Source: Athalassotoga sp049965695 (lineage in GTDB: Bacteria > Thermotogota > Thermotogae > Mesoaciditogales > Mesoaciditogaceae). Taken from it: a stretch of DNA of 64,000 nt. Shown piece after piece: positions 49,378 to 58,946 of this stretch (position 1 is the stretch's first letter; the number at the start of each line of letters is the position of its first letter). A program made the position numbers and the translations under genes. The notes under the pieces were generated by a model. The model did no database searches and was not told the origin of the DNA. It was given only the letters and a program-made list of their open reading frames with translations. Where the stretch lies: assembly GCF_049965695.1 (NCBI RefSeq), contig NZ_JBMFWB010000004.1, forward strand, positions 1 through 64,000, written 5' to 3'.

Positions 49378-51804
49378 TCATATTTTTGTATTCGCAAGAT
49401 TTCGATCGACGTTTACGGTTATCATCCCGTCCTCTTCGTCTATGGTGATTTTATCTCCTTCTGATATCTTGTTTGATATTATCATGTCCGCTATTTTATC
49501 TTCGACTTCAAACTCTATCACGCGCCTCAAAGGCCTTGCGCCGAAGGCAGGATCGTATCCTTTTTGAGCAAGTAATGATTTCGCCTTCCGCGTTATTTCA
49601 ATGTCAATCTTTTTGTTTTCAAGATTCTTTCGTATTTTTGATATGAAATTGTCCACGATGAATTCCATATGAGATTTCTCTAAAGGTTTAAACGCAACCA
49701 TTGCATCTATTCTGTTCAAAAACTCAGGTTTGAAATATTTTCTCAACTCCTGAACCATGGTTTCGTCAAGGTATTCTCTTTTCCCGTTTTCCACGCTTTC
49801 GAGTATGTAATCCGATCCTATGTTTGATGTCATTATTATCACCGTATTTCTGAAATCAACGGTGTTTCCCTTTCCATCCGTGAGTCTGCCGTCATCGAGT
49901 ACCTGCAGGAGCGAGTTGAAAATTTCCGGATGGGCTTTTTCTATCTCGTCAAGCAAAATGACGCTGTACGGACGTCTTCTTACGGCTTCGGTTAACTGAC
50001 CGCCTTCTTCATAACCAACGTACCCCGGAGGAGCACCTATAAGTCTTGAAACGGTATGCTTTTCAGAGTACTCGGACATGTCTATTCTTATCAAGGCATT
50101 ATCACTGTTGAAAAGTGCCCAAGCCAAAGATTTGGCAGTTTCGGTTTTTCCCACTCCAGTCGGCCCGACGAAGAGAAAAGTACCCATCGGTCTGTTTGGA
50201 TCTTTAAGACCTGCCCTTGCCCTTCTTATGGTGGACGAAATAACGTTTACGGCTTCTTCCTGATCGACGATCCTTTGGTGGATGATCTTTTCGAGGTTGA
50301 TGAGTTTATTTCTCTCATCCTCCATGAGTCTACTCACAGGAATGCCGGTCCATCTTTCGACTATCTTCGCTATAACGTCCACATTGACAACTTTCGGTAT
50401 ATTTTCTTGATGCTTTTTCCATTCTTCCTGAACTTTTGAAAATTCACCCTTTACTTTCTCAAGTTCTGATTTTTTCAAGGCCGCTTTTTGATAATCTCCT
50501 GCAATTGCGGCATCGTTTATTTCTTCTTCCAACTCTGATATTTTATTCTGACTTTCGATTATTTCTGAGGGGATGAACGAATTTTCGAATTTTACCCTTG
50601 ACGCCGCTTCATCTATGAGATCTATGGCTTTGTCAGGGAGAAATCTGTCGGTTATGTATCTCGATGAAAGTTTAACGGCCATCTCTATTGCCGCATTTTC
50701 TATTTCAACACCGTGATGTGCCTCGTAAGACTGTTTAAGTCCTGAAAGAATTTTTATTGTTTCTTCTTCAGTTGGCTCATCGACGTTTATAGATTGAAAT
50801 CTCCTTGCGAGCGCCTTATCTTTTTCTATGTATTTTCTGTAATCTTCAAGTGTTGTTGCGCCTATGCATCTTAACTCACCGCGGGCAAGAGCCGGCTTGA
50901 GCATATTCGATGCATCCAAACTGCCTCCTTCGACACTTCCAGCCCCGACAACCGTATGCAGTTCATCTATGAAAAGTATGACCTTTCCATCCGATCCTTT
51001 CACGGCATCTATAAGACTTTTGAGCCTTTCTTCAAACTCACCGCGAAATTTGGTACCGGCCACGAGTCTGCCCATGTCGAGGGAAAGTATTCTTTTGTCC
51101 ATCATGTAATCAGGAATTTTACCAGAAGCGACAAGTTGGGCAAGTCCTTCGACTATGGCCGTTTTCCCGACACCAGGATCACCTATGAGAACCGGGTTAT
51201 TTTTTCTTTTCCTGCCGAGGATCTCTATCATTCTTTCCATCTCTTCGTCACGGCCTATCACGGGGTCGAGTTTTCCATCTTTTGCCTGTTGCGTGAGATC
51301 CGTTGTGAATTTTGAGAGTGCATCTAAATTTTCAGATTCCTTTGATTTTCCAGCCTTTCTGACCGCAAGAATGGCGTTGTAAACTTTCTCATCGTTTACT
51401 CCAAATCTCATCAAAACACGTGCGGCCATAGAATCGGAAGTTTTCACCATTCCAAGCAAAAGATGCTCTGTTCCGATTTTTTCGTCTCCCATTCGACCGG
51501 CCTCGCTTTTGGCACTTTCGAGTACATGTCTGGCATCTGGCGTCAGATACATCTGCTTTACGCTGCCGGTTGAAGCGGGATTACCTCCGTACTCTTTGAC
51601 GAATTCCTCAGTTTTATCTTTTAGTTTTTGAATATTGACCTTCAGATTTTTCAAAGCATCTATCGCCGCATTTTCTTCGTCTTCTATAAGTGCAAGCAAT
51701 ATATGCTCGGACCTTAATTGATCCTGTCCGTATCTTGAAAGTAAATCTTGAGTTGACATCATTATATTCGATGCTTTTTCTGTGTATTCTTCAAGGTTAA
51801 ACAT
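49378..51804 (-). CDS. clpC: ClpC-type AAA+ unfoldase
   Basis: 808 aa. Clp_N repeats (residues about 1-145: YTEKASNIMMSTQDLLSRYG) are followed by D1 (Walker A GDPGVGKT, about residues 208-215; Walker B VILFIDELHTVVG) and D2 (Walker A GPTGVGKTET; Walker B VILLDEIEKAHPE). The middle domain is short (ISELEEEINDAAIAGDYQKA), which suits ClpC rather than ClpB with its long M-domain. It unfolds proteins for ClpP, or disaggregates. GGAGGTG precedes the ATG. A terminator separates it from the upstream hsp20. Confidence 0.92.
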   Translation of the reverse strand: MFNLEEYTEKASNIMMSTQDLLSRYGQDQLRSEHILLALIEDEENAAIDALKNLKVNIQKLKDKTEEFVKEYGGNPASTGSVKQMYLTPDARHVLESAKSEAGRMGDEKIGTEHLLLGMVKTSDSMAARVLMRFGVNDEKVYNAILAVRKAGKSKESENLDALSKFTTDLTQQAKDGKLDPVIGRDEEMERMIEILGRKRKNNPVLIGDPGVGKTAIVEGLAQLVASGKIPDYMMDKRILSLDMGRLVAGTKFRGEFEERLKSLIDAVKGSDGKVILFIDELHTVVGAGSVEGGSLDASNMLKPALARGELRCIGATTLEDYRKYIEKDKALARRFQSINVDEPTEEETIKILSGLKQSYEAHHGVEIENAAIEMAVKLSSRYITDRFLPDKAIDLIDEAASRVKFENSFIPSEIIESQNKISELEEEINDAAIAGDYQKAALKKSELEKVKGEFSKVQEEWKKHQENIPKVVNVDVIAKIVERWTGIPVSRLMEDERNKLINLEKIIHQRIVDQEEAVNVISSTIRRARAGLKDPNRPMGTFLFVGPTGVGKTETAKSLAWALFNSDNALIRIDMSEYSEKHTVSRLIGAPPGYVGYEEGGQLTEAVRRRPYSVILLDEIEKAHPEIFNSLLQVLDDGRLTDGKGNTVDFRNTVIIMTSNIGSDYILESVENGKREYLDETMVQELRKYFKPEFLNRIDAMVAFKPLEKSHMEFIVDNFISKIRKNLENKKIDIEITRKAKSLLAQKGYDPAFGARPLRRVIEFEVEDKIADMIISNKISEGDKITIDEEDGMITVNVDRNLANTKI

Positions 51805-51815
51805 TTAAAACACCT

Positions 51816-51845
51816 CCAAAAAAGAAAGGGGCCAAAGCCCCTTTC
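51816..51845 (-). terminator. Hairpin between hsp20 and clpC
   Basis: GAAAGGGGC (51824-51832) and GCCCCTTTC (51837-51845) form a 9-bp stem; on the minus strand CTTTTTT follows. It may be a partial terminator that favours hsp20 mRNA over clpC. Confidence 0.8.
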
Positions 51846-51849
51846 CAAT

Positions 51850-52308
51850 TTACTTTATCTCTATCTTTCTTTTGGCCGACTTTGCTTCAGGGCTCTTCGG
51901 TATCGATATGTTTAAAAGTCCGTTTTCAAATTTCGCGCTTATGTTTTTGTCGTCGACATCCGCAGGAAGCGAGAAAGATCTTTCAAACTTACCGTAACTT
52001 CTTTCGATCTTTTTGTATCCTTTTTTATCTTCTTTCTTTTCTTCCCGTTTTTCACCGCTTACAGTCAATATGCCGTCATTAACTTCGATCTGAACATCCT
52101 CTCGCTTCATGCCCGGCAATTCAATTTCAAACTCGTAACTTTTGTCGGTCTCTGAGATATCAACTGCCGGGGTGAACATTTCGTTAGAAATAGTCGCCGG
52201 CCATATCTTTGGAAATTCCTCGAAGAACCTGTCCATCACCCTTTGCATTTCCTCAAAGGGTCTGTAAATATCCAGTTCCTCACTTTCTCTTCTCTTTTCA
52301 ATGGCCAT
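51850..52308 (-). CDS. hsp20: Small heat-shock protein Hsp20
   Basis: 152 aa from ATG 52308 (GGAGGTGG upstream). The alpha-crystallin domain spans about residues 48-140: VDISETDKSYEFEIELPGMKREDVQI, EVNDGILTVSGEKR, SFSLPADVDDKNISAKFENGLLNI and the C-terminal I-X-I anchor ISIPK. It is an ATP-independent holdase. It is the first gene of hsp20-clpC and follows dnaK on the same strand, separated by repeat copy D. Confidence 0.92.
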   Translation of the reverse strand: MAIEKRRESEELDIYRPFEEMQRVMDRFFEEFPKIWPATISNEMFTPAVDISETDKSYEFEIELPGMKREDVQIEVNDGILTVSGEKREEKKEDKKGYKKIERSYGKFERSFSLPADVDDKNISAKFENGLLNISIPKSPEAKSAKRKIEIK

Positions 52309-52329
52309 AAAAACCACCTCCATTATATA

Positions 52330-52415
52330 TACGTTAAAATTCAAATTTCGAATCATCGCTCTCGCATTCGCCCTTCGGTGTCTGGTCCTCGCTGCGCAGC
52401 GTCGGCCACCTCAAT
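52330..52415 (-). repeat. Composite intergenic repeat, copy D
   Basis: On the minus strand it contains GCGAGGACCAGACACCGA and AGAGCGATGATTCGAAATTTGA, matching copy C (35996-36013, 36028-36049) with one and two differences. The string gcgtcggccacctc on plus (52400-52413 region) is identical to one in copy E. It lies between dnaK and hsp20. Confidence 0.7.
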
Positions 52416-52418
52416 TTT

Positions 52419-54236
52419 TTATTTTCCTTGATACTCCGCATTCACAGTGTCATCGCTTGAAGTGCCATTCCCATTGCCAGGTTGTGAACCGGCCGTCTTT
52501 TGATAAAGTGTCTGACCTATTTGCTGGGATTTTTTCTGTAAATCGTCTGTCAGCACTTTTATCCTTGCGTAATCGTTCTTTTCAAGCGCATCTTTAAGAT
52601 CTTTGACGATATTTTCAGTTTCGGCACGAAGTGCAGGATCTATCTTCGAACCTTGATCGTTGAGCAATTTTTCCGTTTGATAGACAAGAGAATCAGCCTG
52701 ATTTTTCATTTCGACTTGCTGTTTGCGTTTTGCGTCTTCTTCCTGGAATTTTTTCGCATCTTCGACCATTTTCTTTATGTCTTCTTCTGAAAGATTTGAA
52801 CTTCCACTTATGACTATCGATTGTTCTTTTCCAGTTGCTTTGTCTCTGGCTGAAACGTGAACTATGCCTTCAGAATCTATGTCAAAGGTAACCTCTATTT
52901 GAGGAATACCCCTTGGAGCCGGCGGAATACCGGTGAGATTAAATCTTCCAAGCGATTTGTTGTCTCCTGCAAGTTCTCTTTCGCCTTGAAGTACATTTAT
53001 CTCCACTTCCGTCTGACCATCTTCTGCGGTCGTGAAGACTTCGGATTTCTTCGTTGGCACAGTGGTGTTTCTCGGAATTATTCTGTGCATGAGTCCGCCT
53101 TTGACCTCGACGCCGAGAGATAACGGTGTAACATCGACGAGCACAACTTCTCTCTTCGTTTCGCCGGCAAGTATCGATGCCTCGACGGCAGCGCCTATTG
53201 CAACGGCCTCATCTGGATTAACAGCCTTCGATGGCTCTTTGTGAAATATATTCTTCAGAAAATCCTGAACTATTGGCATTCTCGTCGGTCCACCGACAAG
53301 CAAAATTTCACCTATATCTTCAATGGCTATTTTCGAATCGTTAAGCACAGTCTCTATCGGATCTCTCATTTTTTCAACTATATCGCGGATCAAACTTTCT
53401 AATTTCGCCCTCGTAAGAGAGACCTGAAGATGTTTCGGACCATTCGCATCTGCCGTGATGTAAGGCAGATTTATTTCTGTTTCCATCTTCGTCGTGAGTT
53501 CTATCTTTGCACGTTCAGAGGCATCCTTTAGCCTTTGCATCGCTTGCTTATCGCCGCTGAGATCTACTCCGGTTTCTTTTTTGAAGTTGTCGATAAGCCA
53601 GTCCATTATTCTCTGATCAAAGTCGTCTCCTCCAAGATGGTTATTTCCACTTGTCGCTTTTACCTCGATAACACCGCCACCTATCTCAAGCAAAGAAACA
53701 TCGAAAGTGCCTCCGCCCAGATCGCATACGATTATCATTTCATCTTTGCTTTTATCTATACCATATCCAAGGGCTGCCGCGGTAGGTTCGTTTATAATCC
53801 TCATAACCTCGAGACCTGCTATTCTGCCAGCATCTTTGGTCGCCTGACGCTGTGCATCTTCAAAATAAGCAGGTACGGTTATAACGGCCTTCGTTATCTT
53901 CCCGCCAAGCACGGCTTCGGCATCATTTTTCATCTTTCTAAGTATAAAAGCGCTTATCTCTTGTGGCGTGTAATCTTTATTATCAATCTTAACTTTGTTA
54001 TTTGTACCCATCTGACGCTTTATAGATCTCACGGTTCTTTCGGCATTCAAGATAGCTTGCCTCTTTGCTGGTTCTCCGACAAGCACCTCGCCCGTTTTTG
54101 TAAAAGCCACAACGGAAGGAGTAAGCCTTGAGCCTTCAGCATTAGCTATAACTTCAGGTTTCCCGTCTTTTACAATCGCTATTTCCGAATTCGTCGTTCC
54201 AAGGTCTATTCCCACAACATATTCTCTTTCAGACAT
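52419..54236 (-). CDS. dnaK: Chaperone DnaK (Hsp70)
   Basis: 605 aa, usual bacterial length. The nucleotide-binding domain has VVGIDLGTTNSEIAIVK, RIINEPTAAALGYGID and VCDLGGGTFDVSLLEI; the substrate domain follows from about residue 375 (LSLGVEVKGGLMHRII). It folds proteins with DnaJ and GrpE, which are not in the window. A consensus promoter lies 28 bases before the ATG; I see no CIRCE element, so HrcA control is not indicated. Confidence 0.95.
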   Translation of the reverse strand: MSEREYVVGIDLGTTNSEIAIVKDGKPEVIANAEGSRLTPSVVAFTKTGEVLVGEPAKRQAILNAERTVRSIKRQMGTNNKVKIDNKDYTPQEISAFILRKMKNDAEAVLGGKITKAVITVPAYFEDAQRQATKDAGRIAGLEVMRIINEPTAAALGYGIDKSKDEMIIVCDLGGGTFDVSLLEIGGGVIEVKATSGNNHLGGDDFDQRIMDWLIDNFKKETGVDLSGDKQAMQRLKDASERAKIELTTKMETEINLPYITADANGPKHLQVSLTRAKLESLIRDIVEKMRDPIETVLNDSKIAIEDIGEILLVGGPTRMPIVQDFLKNIFHKEPSKAVNPDEAVAIGAAVEASILAGETKREVVLVDVTPLSLGVEVKGGLMHRIIPRNTTVPTKKSEVFTTAEDGQTEVEINVLQGERELAGDNKSLGRFNLTGIPPAPRGIPQIEVTFDIDSEGIVHVSARDKATGKEQSIVISGSSNLSEEDIKKMVEDAKKFQEEDAKRKQQVEMKNQADSLVYQTEKLLNDQGSKIDPALRAETENIVKDLKDALEKNDYARIKVLTDDLQKKSQQIGQTLYQKTAGSQPGNGNGTSSDDTVNAEYQGK

Positions 54237-54264
54237 TCATGTCACCTCCACATTTTCAATTAAA

Positions 54265-54293
54265 ATTATAATCAACTCTTATCCTTATGTCAA
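54265..54293 (-). promoter_or_regulatory. Consensus promoter of dnaK
   Basis: On the minus strand TTGACA (54288-54293), exactly 17 bases, TATAAT (54265-54270): a perfect consensus match. The start point falls about 20 bases before the ATG. Confidence 0.85.
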
Positions 54294-54413
54294 GAGGGGA
54301 TCTAATTTTCATATCAAATTTTTAAGCCATGTATTATAATGATTTAGGCGATATCAATTTTATATTTACTTATATGTTAAGCAATCTTAATTTATAACTG
54401 ATAATCAGATCGG

Positions 54414-54660
54414 ATGCCATGTGCTTTTTTGTGCGTCGGCCACCTCGCGGCATCATGCTCTCCGCCCGATGTCATTCCAGTCGAAGAACTGGAATCGCCT
54501 TTTGCCTTTGGCTGCTTACTCGTTACTGATCACGCGTTACTATTTTTTCTACATGCCACTGGCTACCCGCCACGTGCTGTTTTGCTGATTAAGCGTCACT
54601 CGTCACTGTTTTGTTTTTGCCATAGGCTATTCGCCTGCTATATGCCCGTCTCTACATAAT
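54414..54660 (+). repeat. Composite intergenic repeat, copy E
   Basis: In the 511-base gap between dnaK and the cold-shock gene. It contains gcgtcggccacctc (54434-54447) shared with copy D, gatcacgcgttac and ttttttctacatgccac shared with copy B, and tcactcgtcactg repeats. ATTCCAGT-cgaaga-ACTGGAAT (54475-54496) forms an 8-bp hairpin. Apart from the two promoters the gap holds no gene that I can support. Confidence 0.65.
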
Positions 54661-54671
54661 CAATTCGCCTA

Positions 54672-54700
54672 TTGATTTTATTAAATTTACGTGGTACAAT
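54672..54700 (+). promoter_or_regulatory. Promoter of the cold-shock gene
   Basis: TTGATT (54672-54677), 17 bases, TACAAT (54695-54700), 47 bases before the ATG. Confidence 0.6.
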
Positions 54701-54747
54701 AAGGTATGTTGTTCGAAAGGGCAATAATTTTTAAGGAGGTAACACAG

Positions 54748-54945
54748 ATGAAAGGTACTGTTAAGTGGTTCGATGCCAAGAAAGGCTACGGTTTCATAAC
54801 GATGGAAGATGGTAATGACATTTTTGTTCATTACTCAGCAATTCAGATGGATGGCTACAAAAACTTGAAAGAGAATCAACCTGTTGTCTTCGACATCAGT
54901 GAAGGTTCAAAAGGGAAACAGGCATCGAACGTTAAACTTGCTTGA
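54748..54945 (+). CDS. csp: Cold-shock protein (CspA family)
   Basis: 65 aa from ATG 54748 (AAGGAGG upstream). RNP1 is KGYGFITM and RNP2 is DIFVHYSAI; the chain starts MKGTVKWFDAKKGYGFI. It is a five-stranded OB-fold RNA chaperone. It has its own promoter and terminator, so it is a single-gene unit. Confidence 0.93.
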   Translation: MKGTVKWFDAKKGYGFITMEDGNDIFVHYSAIQMDGYKNLKENQPVVFDISEGSKGKQASNVKLA

Positions 54946-54973
54946 TTTTTTGATCTGACATCGAAAAAAATGA

Positions 54974-55000
54974 AAAGCCCGAATCAATCGGGCTTTTTTT
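54974..55000 (+). terminator. Terminator of the cold-shock gene
   Basis: AAAGCCCGA-atcaa-TCGGGCTTT followed by TTTT. Confidence 0.9.
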
Positions 55001-55048
55001 ATATTTTTTGTGTTATAATAATTAACTCTGGCGGAAGAAGGTGAAACT

Positions 55049-56248
55049 GTGAAAATTTTGCATTGCTCTGACCTTCATCTTGGAAGAAAAGTTTCAGGTT
55101 CGATTTATTCGCAGTACTTCAAGGCAAGGTACGAAGATTATTTCAGTTCCTTTCGCGCAATAGTTGATTTTGCAATTTCAAAAGATATCGATATGGTCAT
55201 CATATCGGGGGACATCTTTGATAAGAAAGATCTTTCACCGGATTCACTTGAAAAGGCCGAAGACATTTTCAAAATCTTAAAAGATGCCAACATAAAAGTC
55301 ATAGCCATTGAAGGAAATCATGATAGGTTGTTCGACTTTGAAAGTTCTTCATGGCTTGATTACCTGAAAGATAAAAATTACATGATAATTCTAAGACCTT
55401 CCATCAAAGATGGAAAGGTCTTTTTTGAACCGTGGAACGGAAACACCGGAGGCATGGTTGAAATTGACGGTGTGAAGTTCTACGGCATAGGATATCAGGG
55501 AATAAACTTTCCTGAATACATTGAATCTCTCGGTCAAATACTCGACGCAGGCGATCGTAACATCGTCGTTATCCACGCAGGCGTAAGCGATCAACAAACG
55601 CTCATCATGCCGGGTTTTGTGGAACTGAAAGATTTTTCACCTTTTGATGGAAAATGCCTTTACATCGCTTCTGGCCATGCACACCAAAAACATATTTACG
55701 CACTCGAGAAGTCTAAAATTTTCATTCCCGGCGCTCCTGAATACTGGGACCTTTCCGAATCGGGAGAAAAAGGTTTTTTTATCTACGACACCGAAGACGG
55801 CTCTGTTGATTTTTTTGAATCAAAAAGAAGATTGAAGATAGAAAAAACGATAAAATTGGAGACAGGAAATGCCGATGAATTCAAGCATGCGTTTTCAAAG
55901 ATGATCGAAGAAAATCCTGTTGAAACGAATTGCATTTACATGGTCAACGTTGGTATTCCTTTTGGCACATTTCTCGACATAAACATCAATGAATTTGAGA
56001 ATGAAATGGAAAACATGGGTGCTTTAAAGGGAAAAATAACGGTAAGGCAACTTAGCGATCATGCGAAGCACGATGATAAAGATTATATCGACCTTTACGA
56101 TATTGAGAATTCGATCGTATCCAAAGACGAAAAATTTGGAAAACACTCTGGCAGCGTGGTAGAAGTCATAGACGCGCTTAAAAAAATATCGCTTCAAGAA
56201 GATGCCTTTAAAATTATCGATGACCTTTTTGACAAAATCACGGAGTGA
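55049..56248 (+). CDS. sbcD: SbcD/Mre11-type nuclease
   Basis: 399 aa. The metallophosphatase motifs are HCSDLHLGRKVSG, ISGDIFDKKDLSPDS, AIEGNHDRLFD, VIHAGVSD and ASGHAHQKH. With SbcC it processes DNA ends, hairpins and palindromes. The start is GTG 55049, preceded by GAAGG. It is the first gene of sbcD-sbcC-PLD; the sbcC ATG lies six bases after its stop. Confidence 0.92.
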   Translation: MKILHCSDLHLGRKVSGSIYSQYFKARYEDYFSSFRAIVDFAISKDIDMVIISGDIFDKKDLSPDSLEKAEDIFKILKDANIKVIAIEGNHDRLFDFESSSWLDYLKDKNYMIILRPSIKDGKVFFEPWNGNTGGMVEIDGVKFYGIGYQGINFPEYIESLGQILDAGDRNIVVIHAGVSDQQTLIMPGFVELKDFSPFDGKCLYIASGHAHQKHIYALEKSKIFIPGAPEYWDLSESGEKGFFIYDTEDGSVDFFESKRRLKIEKTIKLETGNADEFKHAFSKMIEENPVETNCIYMVNVGIPFGTFLDININEFENEMENMGALKGKITVRQLSDHAKHDDKDYIDLYDIENSIVSKDEKFGKHSGSVVEVIDALKKISLQEDAFKIIDDLFDKITE

Positions 56249-56254
56249 TCTGAT

Positions 56255-58933
56255 ATGAAAATCAAATCCGTGAAACTCGAGAATTTTAAAAGCCATGTGA
56301 ATTCTTACATATCTTTTTCACCTGGATTGAATTTGATAATCGGCCCGAACGGTTCTGGAAAATCAAGTATACTTCAGGCGATAGGGCTCGGATTTTTTGG
56401 CATTACCAACAAGGTGAATCTCTCTAAATTCATAACAAATGACGTAAAAAATGACGGCTCAACGATAAAAATAGAATTCGATGACGGCGATGGAATGAAT
56501 TACACGCTAACGCGAGAAATATCGAGTCGTCAATCAAAAGTACGTCTTGTGGATGACAGAGGCATGATCGTGGATAATGCCGCAAAGGTAGGTGAAAAGA
56601 TAAAACAGATTTTTCAAATTGATTCCAGCGATCCCGAAGAAATATACAAAAACATCATAACGGCCTATCAAAACGACATAACGGATGTTTTTGCCCGCAC
56701 TCCGGCCAAAAGAAATGAATTCTTCAACACCCTGTTCAACACGGAAATATACAAATTCATCTCCTCGACCCATGTCAAAAATTACACCGATAAACTGGAT
56801 AAAGATCTGGGTGATCTGACCGTAAAAGCACAATACCTCGAATCAGAAATCGAAAAGGAAAAAGCACTTGACGATCTCATGGCCGAAATAAAAAAAGAAA
56901 TGGAAAAGGTTCAAAAGGCAATTCACGATTCAGAAGCGCAAAAATCCGAAATCGATATTTTTATCGATGAGCAAACAAAAATAGGTGACAAAATCAAAAT
57001 GCTTTCTTCGAAAAAAAGTACGTTGGACGTTAAAATTGAAGGCCTTCAAAAGCAGATCGAAAAACTTTCAAAGGATGCCGAAGGATCGCAACGATCCGCC
57101 CAGATACTTGAAAGGTATGTTCAAGATTACAATCGTTACAACGAGATATCGGAGAAGGTCAAAAAAACAAACGATGAAATTTCAAAAATTATGAAATCGC
57201 TTGATTTAATTCAGTCCATAAAAGATGACATGAATTTAAAGAAAAATCAAAAAGAAAAGATCATTTCTAACATAGAATCTGACAGAAAAAGAATCGTCGA
57301 AAATCAGGAAGCGATGAATGTTCAATCGCAGGAGATCGTATTTCACTCCAAAACGGCCGATGATCTGAAAGTTGCGCTTTTAAAGGCAAACGAATTATAC
57401 AAATCGATCTCCGAAGAAATTAAAGAAATCAAGATGAATTTGGCAAAAAAAGATTACGGTACGATATCGAACCACTTTGATTCTGAAGGCAAAAAGGTTT
57501 TTGACGCGCTTTCCGGCAAAATCGAAGAAGAAGAAAAACTGCGCACCCTTCTCGATCGAAAGAACGAATCCATAACGGAAACACGTTCAAAAATAAAAGC
57601 GCTTGAAGAGGCAAAATCAACTCTGTTAGGCGGAATATGTCCATATCTTAGAGAAAAATGTCTTAACATGAAAGGAGATCCCGCCGCTTACTTCGATCCG
57701 CGCATAAAAGCGTTAGATGATGAATTGTCAAATCTTAAAAAGCAAAAGTTAGAAATCGATGAAAAGATAAAGAAAAACAAACAAATGGAAGATGAAAGGT
57801 CAACACTTATCGAAAAACTTTTGGATGAGAAAAATCAAAAAGGAAGGGAAGCCTATCAAAAAACCTCGCAGATTCAATCCGAAATAGACCTTCAAAAGAA
57901 ACAAATCGATCTTTTGGAAAAAAGAAAAGCGGAACTTAATTTGACAAATGAAAATCTCGGTAAAGATATCTCGGAGATGTCCAAAAAAATCGATGCCATA
58001 AATGAAAATATCAACGGATTATCGGCAAAAATCATAAAAGAGAATGAGTTGAAAGAAAACATCAACATCCTTCAAGAAGAACGATCAAAGGATCAGGAAG
58101 AAATGCAAAAAGTGAAGGCAGGGTATGAACTGTACAACCAAAACATTATGAACGCTTCAAGGCTTGATAAGATAAAGCGAGAATTAGAAGTTGCAACGAA
58201 TGAAAAATCAGAACTCGAGTCTGAAATTCATAAGATTTCAGATGAAATCGAAGAATCCAAAAATTCATACAAGGCACAGGATTTGCAAGCAGCCAGATCA
58301 AAACTTGACAGGCTGAACGAAGAGATGGGATCTCTGCGGCAAAAACTCGGAGAATTGAACGGATCTATGTCAGAAATGTTGAAGGCAAAAAAAGAAATGG
58401 AAGAAAAGAAATCACAACTTGAAGGGATCAAAAGCGCCATGAACAAGATATCAACCAAAATATCCTTTTCAAAATCTTTGAGGAGTTTACTCGACGATAT
58501 GGGTTCTAAGATATCATCCACGTACCGCGATTTGATATCTTCAAAGGCGACAGACAAATACAACATGATGACCAAGAGATCGGACATCGTGAAATGGGCC
58601 CAAGATTATGATCTTCATCTTTTAACTTACAACGGCGGTACGCCATCGGACAGAAATTTTGAAATGCTATCCGGCGGGGAACAGATGTCTCTTGCGCTTG
58701 CCATGAGAATGGCCATGGCAACCTTCTTTTCAAGATCCGGTTTTGCCATTTTCGATGAGCCGACGGTTAACCTTGATGCAGATCGAAGAAGTGCGCTTTC
58801 GGAGTCTTTGCCAGAATTGCTCGAAGATATGGATCAAGTCATAATCGTCACTCACGACGATTCTTTCAAAGAGATGACAGAAAAGATAATAATACTTAAA
58901 AATATCGACGGCGTGACAACCGTCGAAAATTAA
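56255..58933 (+). CDS. sbcC: SbcC/Rad50-type ATPase
   Basis: 892 aa. Walker A is IIGPNGSGKSS (near residue 32), the signature is LSGGEQMSLALAMR and Walker B is FAIFDEPTVNLDAD; long heptad coiled coils lie between. The hook at the apex reads GGICPYLREKCLNM: Cys462 and Cys469 are six residues apart (CX6C) instead of the usual CXXC. It is the ATPase partner of SbcD. The C-terminal D-loop/switch IIVTHDDSFKEM is intact. The hook is discussed among the findings. Confidence 0.92.
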   Translation: MKIKSVKLENFKSHVNSYISFSPGLNLIIGPNGSGKSSILQAIGLGFFGITNKVNLSKFITNDVKNDGSTIKIEFDDGDGMNYTLTREISSRQSKVRLVDDRGMIVDNAAKVGEKIKQIFQIDSSDPEEIYKNIITAYQNDITDVFARTPAKRNEFFNTLFNTEIYKFISSTHVKNYTDKLDKDLGDLTVKAQYLESEIEKEKALDDLMAEIKKEMEKVQKAIHDSEAQKSEIDIFIDEQTKIGDKIKMLSSKKSTLDVKIEGLQKQIEKLSKDAEGSQRSAQILERYVQDYNRYNEISEKVKKTNDEISKIMKSLDLIQSIKDDMNLKKNQKEKIISNIESDRKRIVENQEAMNVQSQEIVFHSKTADDLKVALLKANELYKSISEEIKEIKMNLAKKDYGTISNHFDSEGKKVFDALSGKIEEEEKLRTLLDRKNESITETRSKIKALEEAKSTLLGGICPYLREKCLNMKGDPAAYFDPRIKALDDELSNLKKQKLEIDEKIKKNKQMEDERSTLIEKLLDEKNQKGREAYQKTSQIQSEIDLQKKQIDLLEKRKAELNLTNENLGKDISEMSKKIDAINENINGLSAKIIKENELKENINILQEERSKDQEEMQKVKAGYELYNQNIMNASRLDKIKRELEVATNEKSELESEIHKISDEIEESKNSYKAQDLQAARSKLDRLNEEMGSLRQKLGELNGSMSEMLKAKKEMEEKKSQLEGIKSAMNKISTKISFSKSLRSLLDDMGSKISSTYRDLISSKATDKYNMMTKRSDIVKWAQDYDLHLLTYNGGTPSDRNFEMLSGGEQMSLALAMRMAMATFFSRSGFAIFDEPTVNLDADRRSALSESLPELLEDMDQVIIVTHDDSFKEMTEKIIILKNIDGVTTVEN

Positions 58934-58946
58934 TGGAGGTGGAAGT

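Noticed and set aside
53535..54131. 198-codon ORF antisense to dnaK
   Set aside because: dnaK is unambiguous on the minus strand; the antisense frame has no ribosome binding site and no domain.
54237..54420. CIRCE element (TTAGCACTC-N9-GAGTGCTAA)
   Set aside because: I read both strands upstream of dnaK and found no such inverted repeat.
54414..54660. CRISPR array
   Set aside because: The short repeats here are degenerate, irregularly spaced and lack unique spacers of uniform length; no cas gene is nearby.
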